Of a DNA stretch of 12,106 nucleotides, positions 6,574 to 12,106 are shown piece by piece. The translations under genes were made by a program, and so were the position numbers. This stretch comes from an uncultured Oscillibacter sp. (GTDB lineage Bacteria; Bacillota; Clostridia; Oscillospirales; Oscillospiraceae): the NCBI GenBank assembly GCA_946183715.1, contig CAMHDB010000024.1, positions 1-12,106 of the forward strand, read 5' to 3'. The notes beneath the pieces are model-generated. The model saw nothing but the letters and a program-made list of their open reading frames with translations, was not told the origin of the DNA and did not search any database. Position 1 is the stretch's first letter, and each line of letters starts with the position of its first letter.

Positions 6574-6661
6574 TTTTCCCCGCACACGCGGGGGTGCTCC
6601 TTGCTGTCAAAGCGTGCTAGCGACATTTTCAGATTTTTCCCCGCACGCGCGGGGGTTGAAC
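6573..6661 (+). CRISPR. Relic type I-E-like CRISPR: two repeats, one 32-nt spacer
   Basis: Repeat 1 (6573-6600, 28 nt) starts ATTTT, has the palindromic core CCCCGCACACGCGGGG, and ends GTGCTCC. It is very close to the type I-E repeats of Firmicutes and Actinobacteria, which typically end GTGATCC. The spacer (6601-6632) is 32 nt, the normal I-E spacer size. Repeat 2 (6633-6661) starts ATTTTT, has the core CCCCGCACGCGCGGGG (one change), then loses similarity after GGGGGT; such 3' decay is typical of the leader-distal last repeat. No AT-rich leader is possible, because coding sequence abuts repeat 1, and no cas gene is in the window. The translated minus strand here contains EHPRVCGEN, a phrase familiar from spurious ORFs over I-E arrays. 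It is best read as an array remnant, or a deliberately short guide locus served in trans. Confidence 0.8.
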
Positions 6662-6689
6662 ACAACTGACATAAAGAGGAGATATCATC

Positions 6690-7142
6690 ATGGAAAGAAC
6701 AGAAAGAGCGTGCAAGTACCATGAAAGCGGGTGCAATTGTGCGCAAAGCTTGTTGGCGGCGTTTTCGGACGTAACCGGGTTGAGCGAGGCGGAGAGCCTG
6801 CGAATCGGGGGCGGGTTCGGCAACGGCGCGGGCACTGGCGAACTCTGCGGCGCGATTACGGGGGCCGTCATGGCGCTTGGTATGCTGGTACCCGTCGACC
6901 CCGGCAACCCCGCCGCCGTGAAACGCGAGGCTGTCGCGCTGTCGAAAGAATTTCAGGCGCGGTTCAGGGAGAAATTCGGGGCGTTGCGCTGTCAGGAATT
7001 GTTGCCGCTGAAATTCACGCCCAACGACACCACCCCCGCCGCGAAACGTCTCGGCCTCAACCCGCAACAGCACTGCCGCATTATGATTGTCACGGCGGCG
7101 GAAATCGCGGAGGCCATTATCAAAGAGCGCGGTCTGGCGTAA
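6690..7142 (+). CDS. C_GCAxxG_C_C family protein (putative redox/metal protein)
   Basis: The protein has 150 aa and the cysteine pattern that names the family: C8, GCNCAQ (14-19) with C15 and C17, GGGFGNGAG (40-48), GELCGAITGAVMALG (50-64) with C53, FGALRCQELL (96-105) with C101, and HCRIMIVTAAEI (128-139) with C129. Family members are common in strict anaerobes, are often predicted to be redox active, and may be annotated as split-soret cytochrome-like or as selenoprotein relatives. The biochemical role is not established. The start ATG 6690 follows AGAGGAG (6675-6681) at 8 nt. It lies 18 nt before dnaE and so is probably co-transcribed with it. There is no convincing promoter of its own in the 116-nt gap, which is occupied by the CRISPR-like relic. 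Confidence 0.88.
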   Translation: MERTERACKYHESGCNCAQSLLAAFSDVTGLSEAESLRIGGGFGNGAGTGELCGAITGAVMALGMLVPVDPGNPAAVKREAVALSKEFQARFREKFGALRCQELLPLKFTPNDTTPAAKRLGLNPQQHCRIMIVTAAEIAEAIIKERGLA

Positions 7143-7160
7143 TTTACGGGAGGCGATTCC

Positions 7161-10100
7161 ATGTCGTTTGTCCACCTGCACCTGCACACGGAATACAGCT
7201 TACTCGACGGCGCCTGCCGGATAGCCAAACTCCCGGAACGCCTGAAAGAACTCGGGCAGACGGCTTGCGCGATTACCGACCACGGCGTGATGTACGGCGT
7301 CATTGACTTCTACCGGGCGTGTAAGGACGCCGGAATCAAGCCCATTATCGGCTGTGAAGTGTACGTCGCCCCGCGCGGGCGGACGCGCTTCGATAAAGTC
7401 CGCGAGTTCGACGCCGAAAACCGTCATTTAGTCCTGCTGTGCGAAAACGAGGAGGGCTACCGGAACTTGTGCTATCTGGTCTCGGCGGCGTGGACGGAGG
7501 GCTTTTACTTTCGCCCGCGCGTCGACATGGACTTGTTGCGGGAGCGTCACGCCGGACTGATTGCGCTGTCGGCCTGTCTGGCCGGGGAACTGGCGCGGCA
7601 GTTGAAGGGCGGCGACTACGACGCCGCAAAGGCCCACGCGCTCGAAATGCGCGACATCTTCGGCCCGGAGCACTACTACATGGAGTTGCAGAACCACGGC
7701 ATTCCCGAACAGGCGGAGGTCAACCGGGGCATTCTGCGCATTCATCAGGAAACCGGGATTCCGATGGTCGCCACGAACGACGCGCACTATTTGCGCCCGG
7801 AGGACGCCGAAACCCACGATATTTTGCTGTGTATCCAGACTGGAAAGACGCTCGACGACGCGAACCGTTTACGATACGAGCCGCGCCGCTTTTACGTGCG
7901 GAGCGAGGAGGAAATGTCGGCGCTGTTCTCGGCCTACGAGGACGCCTTGGAGAATACGTCGCGCATCGCCGACCGTTGCAACGTCGAGTTTACGTTCGGG
8001 ACGTACCATTTACCGGAATACCAGTTGCCGCCGGGCTACGACAGCTTCTCGTACCTGAAAGAGCTTTGCGACACCGGATACCGGGAGCGTTACGGCGGCG
8101 ACGACTCCCACCGCGCACAGCTCGAGTACGAACAGAATATGATTGACCGCATGGGGTTCACCGACTACTTCCTGATAGTCTCGGACTTCGTGCGCTACGC
8201 GCGGAGCGTACAGATTCCGGTAGGCCCCGGGCGCGGGAGCGCCGCCGGGTCGATGGTCTCCTACTGCCTCCGCATTACGGACATTGACCCGGTCAAGTAC
8301 AACCTCTATTTTGAGCGCTTCCTGAACCCGGAGCGCGTGAGTATGCCCGACATCGACATGGATTTCGGCGACACGCGGCGCGGGGAAGTGGTGGAGTACG
8401 TGCGGCGGAAGTACGGCGAAAGCCATGTGGCGCAAATCGTGACGTTCGGCACGATGGCGGCGCGGGCCGTACTCCGCGACGTGGCGCGCGTGATGGGCAT
8501 TTCCTACGCCGACGCCGACCACATCGCCAAACAGGTGCCCGCCGGGCCGCACGTCACCCTCGACGACGCCTTACAGCTTTCCAAACCCCTCGCCGACCTC
8601 TACCGCGACCGTCAGGAAGTGCGGCACCTCATCGACACGGCGCGCTCGCTGGAAGGCATGCCGCGCAACGCGTCGACGCACGCGGCGGGCGTCGTGATTA
8701 CGCGCCGCGCGGTGTACGAGTACGTCCCGCTGGCCAAAAACGAGGATACGGTCGTCTGTCAGTACGTCATGACGACGCTGGAGGAACTCGGCCTGCTGAA
8801 AATGGACTTCCTCGGCCTGCGGAACCTGACGATTCTCGACGACGCCGTCAAGCGCGTACAGGAACGCGAACCCGGCTTCCGGCTGGAGGACATCCCGGAG
8901 GACGACGCCGCGACATTCGACATGATTTCCGGCGGCAAAACGTCGGGCGTATTCCAGATTGAATCGGCGGGTATGACGGGCGTCTGTGTCGGGCTGAAAC
9001 CGAAAAGCATAGAAGACATTACGGCGGTGATAGCGCTGTACCGCCCGGGGCCTATGGATTCCATACCGCGCTTTATCGCCTGCGCCCGCGACCCCCGACA
9101 GGTCACGTACCGTCACCCGTCCTTAGAGCCGATTCTGTCCGTCACTTACGGCTGTATCGTCTATCAGGAACAGGTCATACAGATTTTCCAGCGCCTCGGC
9201 GGCTACTCCCTCGGACAGGCCGACATGGTGCGCCGCGCAATCTCGAAAAAGAAGGCCGCCCAAATCCAGAAGGAAAAGGACGCCTTCATACACGGAGACC
9301 CCGCGCGGAACATTTCCGGCTGTGTGGCAAACGGGATTCCGGAGGCCGTCGCGGAGGCGATTTATCAGGAAATCTACGACTTCGCGAACTACGCCTTTAA
9401 CAAGGCCCACGCGGTCTCCTACGCCGTGCTCGCCTACCAGACGGGTTATCTGAAATGCCACTATACCCGCGAATACATGGCGGCCCTGCTGACTTCCGTA
9501 CTGGACAGCTCGGAGAAAATCGCGGAGTACGTCGGCGAGTGCAAGGACTTCGGGATAGCCTTACTCCCGCCCGACATCAACTGTTCGCGGGACGTGTTCA
9601 CGGTGGAGGCGGGCGGCATCCGCTTCGGGCTGTCGGCGATAAAGAACGTGGGGCGCGCGTTCATACTCGCCGTACTGGAAGAGCGGGAAAAGGGGCCGTT
9701 CGCGTCGTTACAGGACTTCTGCGAACGCATGGCGGGTACGGAAACGGAACTCAACCGCCGCGCGGTGGAGAACCTCATACACGCGGGGGCGTTCGACTGC
9801 ACGGGCGCGAACCGCGCGCAAATGCTCGCCGTGTACGAGAGGGTATTACAGGACGTGGCGGAGCGGCAAAAGCGCAACGTCGCCGGACAAATCGACATGT
9901 TCTCACTCTCGCCGGAAAACGCCTCGGCGGAAATCCCCCTGCCCGACATTCCGGAGCGCCCGCCGACTGAGTTGATGTTCATGGAGCGGGAGACAACAGG
10001 CCTGTACTTTTCGGGCCACCCGATGGACGCCTGCCGCGCGACGGTGGAGCGCCTGCGGATTCCGTCCATAGGCGCTATCCTGAAGGACTTCGCGCGCGAC

Positions 10101-10685
10101 ACCGGGCCGGTACGCTACGCCGACGGACAGCAAATCAGCGTCGCGGGGATTGTGACGGGTTCCAAGACGCGCACGACGAAAAACAATACGCTCATGGCCT
10201 ACGTCACGCTGGACGACGGCACGGGCGTCATGGAATTGCTCTGCTTTCAGCGGACGCTCGAAACGTCGGGGGCGTACCTGCGGGAGAACGAGCTGGCGCT
10301 GATTACGGGGCGGCTGTCGGTACGCGACGAGAAAGCGCCGCAAATCCTCTGCGACACGGCCTATTCGCTCACGGCGATGAACGACGCGCCCACTGTACGG
10401 GAACGCCCCGCCCCAAGGAACGAGACGCTGTATTTACGCTTTCCGGGCGCGAACGACCCGAAGGCGCGGCATATGTTTCTGGTGTTCAACATGTTTCCGG
10501 GCGACGCCCCGGTGAAAATCCGCATGGCGGACACCGGGGAACTGCGTACTGTGCGTGTCGGGCCGCACCCGGCGTTAGTCGACGAGGCGCGTCAGACGCT
10601 GGGCGCGGAAAACGTCGTCTTGCGCGAAAACCCGCCTAGGTCGTCCCGGGGGGTTGCGGCTCCTCCTGTAGAAGCACGTCCATGA
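7161..10685 (+). CDS. dnaE: DNA polymerase III alpha subunit, DnaE
   Basis: This is a C-family replicative DNA polymerase of 1174 aa, full length. Domains in order: PHP (about 3-280) with HLHLH (5-9), TDHG (39-42), Glu66 in GCEVY, and NDAH (206-209); the palm with GPGRGSAAGS (about 355-364) and the catalytic PDIDMDF (396-402, Asp397 and Asp399); and fingers with GVFQIES, RPGPMDSIPRFI and FNKAHAVSYAVLAYQ. Next come the tandem HhH region (LLPPDINCS to IKNVG), a beta-clamp motif QIDMF (910-914), and an OB-fold (about 990-1070). A C-terminal domain completes it. The PHP metal ligands that E. coli DnaE lacks are present, so a metal-dependent nuclease (proofreading) activity is conceivable. RBS is GGGAGG at 7148-7153. 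The last 50 bp overlap the convergent gene at 10636. In many Clostridia dnaE directly follows whiA; here two genes intervene. Confidence 0.97.
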   Translation: MSFVHLHLHTEYSLLDGACRIAKLPERLKELGQTACAITDHGVMYGVIDFYRACKDAGIKPIIGCEVYVAPRGRTRFDKVREFDAENRHLVLLCENEEGYRNLCYLVSAAWTEGFYFRPRVDMDLLRERHAGLIALSACLAGELARQLKGGDYDAAKAHALEMRDIFGPEHYYMELQNHGIPEQAEVNRGILRIHQETGIPMVATNDAHYLRPEDAETHDILLCIQTGKTLDDANRLRYEPRRFYVRSEEEMSALFSAYEDALENTSRIADRCNVEFTFGTYHLPEYQLPPGYDSFSYLKELCDTGYRERYGGDDSHRAQLEYEQNMIDRMGFTDYFLIVSDFVRYARSVQIPVGPGRGSAAGSMVSYCLRITDIDPVKYNLYFERFLNPERVSMPDIDMDFGDTRRGEVVEYVRRKYGESHVAQIVTFGTMAARAVLRDVARVMGISYADADHIAKQVPAGPHVTLDDALQLSKPLADLYRDRQEVRHLIDTARSLEGMPRNASTHAAGVVITRRAVYEYVPLAKNEDTVVCQYVMTTLEELGLLKMDFLGLRNLTILDDAVKRVQEREPGFRLEDIPEDDAATFDMISGGKTSGVFQIESAGMTGVCVGLKPKSIEDITAVIALYRPGPMDSIPRFIACARDPRQVTYRHPSLEPILSVTYGCIVYQEQVIQIFQRLGGYSLGQADMVRRAISKKKAAQIQKEKDAFIHGDPARNISGCVANGIPEAVAEAIYQEIYDFANYAFNKAHAVSYAVLAYQTGYLKCHYTREYMAALLTSVLDSSEKIAEYVGECKDFGIALLPPDINCSRDVFTVEAGGIRFGLSAIKNVGRAFILAVLEEREKGPFASLQDFCERMAGTETELNRRAVENLIHAGAFDCTGANRAQMLAVYERVLQDVAERQKRNVAGQIDMFSLSPENASAEIPLPDIPERPPTELMFMERETTGLYFSGHPMDACRATVERLRIPSIGAILKDFARDTGPVRYADGQQISVAGIVTGSKTRTTKNNTLMAYVTLDDGTGVMELLCFQRTLETSGAYLRENELALITGRLSVRDEKAPQILCDTAYSLTAMNDAPTVRERPAPRNETLYLRFPGANDPKARHMFLVFNMFPGDAPVKIRMADTGELRTVRVGPHPALVDEARQTLGAENVVLRENPPRSSRGVAAPPVEARP

Positions 10686-11178
10686 GGCGGGAGTAAATGC
10701 GCTCCGGGTTCTCCCGAAAGCGCCGGGAGAGCGTGTCGGCGAGTGGCCGCTGTGGCGCGACTACCTGCAAGTCCATCAGATTCCCGATGTCGTCGTCGAG
10801 AACCATATGCACCGTAAAGGTACCGTTCTTGCGCGTCGACACCCACGAACGAACCTGTTCCTGTCGGCGCAGGGCGCGGTTACAGGCGCTGGTACTCCGG
10901 TCGCAGCGCGCGCGGACGGTGTAGGGCAAATCCCCCGCGCAGATTTCGGCGTCGCGGCGGCCCTTGTCCGTAATCGCATAGAGGCGGTCTTCCGACAAGG
11001 TGAGGTGTCCGGAATCGACGAGTTCTTGCAAACGCTCCGTGAAGTCGAAATACCGCATACCGTCGTCACAGAGGCAGAGGTCAAGCGCGGTCTCGAAGGG
11101 TACCGCGTCGGCGAGGCGCGCGAACACGTAGAGTATGAGAATCTTCTGTTCCAGTTCCCCGTGAATGAAACCGGGCAT
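10636..11178 (-). CDS. DUF4364 family winged-helix protein
   Basis: The protein has 180 aa. It begins MPGFIHGELEQKILILYVFA, characteristic of DUF4364, a family largely confined to Clostridia, and has a predicted winged-helix DNA-binding domain (about 11-75: FETALDLCLCDDGMRYFDF, then LVDSGHLTLSEDRLYAITDKG). A C-terminal effector or dimerisation part ends in FRENPERIYSRLMDVLL. It is presumed to be a transcription regulator of unknown targets. The start ATG 11178 is preceded by AGAGGAGG; an upstream in-frame ATG at 11256 would add 26 low-complexity residues across a hairpin and is rejected. The RBS is inside a stable stem, suggesting translational control. The 3' end converges on and overlaps dnaE by 50 bp. 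It lies 64 nt after the SF0329-like gene on the same strand. Confidence 0.88.
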   Translation of the reverse strand: MPGFIHGELEQKILILYVFARLADAVPFETALDLCLCDDGMRYFDFTERLQELVDSGHLTLSEDRLYAITDKGRRDAEICAGDLPYTVRARCDRSTSACNRALRRQEQVRSWVSTRKNGTFTVHMVLDDDIGNLMDLQVVAPQRPLADTLSRRFRENPERIYSRLMDVLLQEEPQPPGTT

Positions 11179-11185
11179 GAAAAGC

Positions 11186-11216
11186 GGCCTCCTCTCCGCC
11201 GCACGGAGAGCAGGCC
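11186..11216 (-). promoter_or_regulatory. Hairpin masking the DUF4364 ribosome binding site
   Basis: On the minus strand GGCCT-G-CTCTCCG pairs with CGGAGAG-G-AGGCC around the loop TGCGG, giving 12 base pairs with one central G-G mismatch. The Shine-Dalgarno AGAGGAGG lies entirely within the 3' arm, and the start codon is 7 nt beyond it. The short GCTTTTC after the stem has only four T, so a weak terminator for the upstream gene is an alternative. Pairing is seen directly; control of translation is inferred. Confidence 0.6.
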
Positions 11217-11242
11217 ACTGTCCGCGCGGTCGTGGACGTTCT

Positions 11243-11791
11243 CTATCTCTTATCACTTATAACGCCCTCCGCCGCGAGACGGGCGCGGTAGAACGGGCGA
11301 AGCCATGCGGGCTGTTGTCCGACACTCCCCGCGAGGCGCGAGAGCGTGCGCTTTCCGACCCGGCGGTCGAGTACGGCGAACATCCGCACGGCGGCATTTC
11401 CGGAGAAAAGCGCGTCGCGAACCGGGGCTTGCAGGTATTCCCGGAGCGCGTCCGTGACATGGTAAATCTCCAGCGCGCCGCGTTCGATACAGGCCAAATC
11501 GGCGCGGCGGAAAATCTCGTCGTAGCGCGGCCTGTCGGTTTCGTAGAGTTCCCACCACGGACGGGCCTCGTTGAGTTCGGACTTTACGTCGTTGGCGGCG
11601 CGGCTTGTGAAGCGCTCGTTGTAGGGGTTGGCGAACACGATTTCGCGCCCGTCGAGACGCACGGCGAAGCGCCCGTAGTTATCGGGCGCGCCGTGGTAGT
11701 GCGTGAGGAAATACTGCACGCGCCCCCGGAGTTTTGGACAAAGCAAATCCTGTTCGAGGCGTTTCCGGACGCCGCTCCAACTGTTCGGCAT
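11243..11791 (-). CDS. SF0329-like conserved protein of unknown function
   Basis: The protein has 182 aa, is soluble, and has no membrane segment or signal peptide. The N-terminal part (LRGRVQYFLTHYHGAPDNYG, 21-40, then RFAVRLDGREIVF) and the conserved C-terminal block SGNAAVRMFAVLDRRVGKR (130-148) resemble the SF0329 family of small bacterial proteins as I remember it; no biochemical function is known to me. ATG 11791 overlaps the stop codon of the upstream gene as TAATG, and there is no strong Shine-Dalgarno, so it probably relies on translational coupling with the PrsW-like gene. I am confident it is a real gene; the family name is a memory-based call. Confidence 0.65.
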   Translation of the reverse strand: MPNSWSGVRKRLEQDLLCPKLRGRVQYFLTHYHGAPDNYGRFAVRLDGREIVFANPYNERFTSRAANDVKSELNEARPWWELYETDRPRYDEIFRRADLACIERGALEIYHVTDALREYLQAPVRDALFSGNAAVRMFAVLDRRVGKRTLSRLAGSVGQQPAWLRPFYRARLAAEGVISDKR

Positions 11792-12106
11792 TATTCTGCG
11801 CTGTCCGTCACGGGGGCGTCGTCGCGGGAGAACTTCCGCACGCGCCGGAAGGCAAGAATTGTAACGACAATCTCAAAGACGAAGAAGACGCAGATTAAAC
11901 GGCTGTCTTTAGAGGAGAGGCAGAAGTCGTAAAAGCCGTGAATCAGGACGGGCACCCATAAGGCGTGGCGGAGATTGGCGCGGCACTTCCTCGGGTGTCC
12001 GGTACTGTCAAAGCGCTTGGCGAGGCCGTAGAACGAGCCCATGAATACGCCGTAGATGGCGTGTCCGGGGACGGAGAAGACCGCGCGCATAATGGCCGTG
12101 GACAGG
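11791..12106 (-). CDS. PrsW-family intramembrane protease, C-terminal part (truncated by window edge)
   Basis: Only the last 104 residues are present; the frame is open to the window edge, so the N-terminus lies to the right. SVPGHAIYGVFMGSFYGLAKR and WVPVLIHGFYDF match the conserved later transmembrane histidine motifs of the PrsW family (CAAX-protease-like membrane metalloproteases; B. subtilis PrsW cleaves anti-sigma factor RsiW). A last hydrophobic helix (RLICVFFVFEIVVTILAF) and a short basic, cytoplasmic-looking tail follow. The EExxK-type catalytic motif would be in the missing part, so activity cannot be judged. Its stop overlaps the next gene's start by one base. Confidence 0.8.
   Translation of the reverse strand, partial: LSTAIMRAVFSVPGHAIYGVFMGSFYGLAKRFDSTGHPRKCRANLRHALWVPVLIHGFYDFCLSSKDSRLICVFFVFEIVVTILAFRRVRKFSRDDAPVTDSAE

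Noticed and set aside
6578..6594. CRISPR repeat palindromes as intrinsic terminators
   Set aside because: The stems are only 6 bp and no T-run follows on either strand; T's precede them instead, as in I-E repeats.
6601..6629. Possible promoter TTGCTG-17-CATTTT inside the spacer
   Set aside because: Both boxes match the consensus at only about half their positions and the spacer origin explains the sequence better.
6378..7187. Minus-strand 269-aa ORF containing EHPRVCGEN
   Set aside because: It is antisense to the HNH 3' end, the CRISPR-like repeats and the GCAxxG gene. The phrase is a known by-product of translating I-E repeats, and no RBS or family match supports it.
10629..10655. AACCC...GGGTT inverted repeat at the end of dnaE as a bidirectional terminator
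   Set aside because: The stem is 5 bp with a large loop and there is no T-tract in either direction.
12005..12015. 11-nt match between the CRISPR spacer (6604-6614) and the PrsW-like gene
   Set aside because: It is short enough to occur by chance in 12 kb on two strands, begins at spacer position 4 so misses the start of the seed, and extends no further. It is not evidence of self-targeting.

Overview
The window looks like core chromosome from a GC-rich Gram-positive bacterium of the Clostridia, probably an Oscillospirales-like gut anaerobe. I infer this from the plus-strand order hprK - murB - (55-aa zinc-ribbon-like ORF) - rapZ - yvcK - whiA - (HNH protein) - (C_GCAxxG_C_C protein) - dnaE, which is the clostridial version of the Firmicutes yvcI-yvcL neighbourhood. 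The Shine-Dalgarno sites are strong, and a DUF4364 protein typical of clostridia is also present.

Layout. Positions 1-188 carry no convincing gene. They hold a strong minus-strand promoter (103-131), a hairpin (8-40) and a paired AAATTT motif. Positions 189-491 encode a 100-aa CopG/BrnA-like putative antitoxin, followed by a good intrinsic terminator (504-533). A well-formed sigma-A promoter (546-574) then starts the main operon: hprK (carbon catabolite control), murB (peptidoglycan precursor), a two-CxxC microprotein, rapZ and yvcK (nucleotide-binding regulators of cell-envelope and carbon metabolism), and whiA (DNA-binding cell-division factor). Gaps are short, apart from 111 nt before murB and 72 nt before whiA, each of which contains a GC-rich hairpin.

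Between whiA and dnaE, which are often adjacent in Clostridia, lie accessory-looking items: a membrane-anchored HNH nuclease whose start is 3 nt after the whiA stop, a two-repeat/one-spacer relic of a type I-E CRISPR array that begins on the HNH stop codon, and a cysteine-rich C_GCAxxG_C_C redox-type protein. dnaE, the replicative polymerase alpha subunit with an apparently intact PHP metal site, ends the plus-strand run.

From 10636 to the right edge the genes are on the minus strand: a truncated PrsW-family membrane protein, an SF0329-like protein (start/stop overlap TAATG), and a DUF4364 winged-helix protein. The DUF4364 gene converges on dnaE and overlaps it by 50 bp. Its ribosome binding site lies inside a 12-bp hairpin.

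The most interesting signals are the CRISPR relic inside a housekeeping operon, the HNH protein beside it, the RBS-masking hairpin, and the complete absence of GATC from all 12.1 kb.
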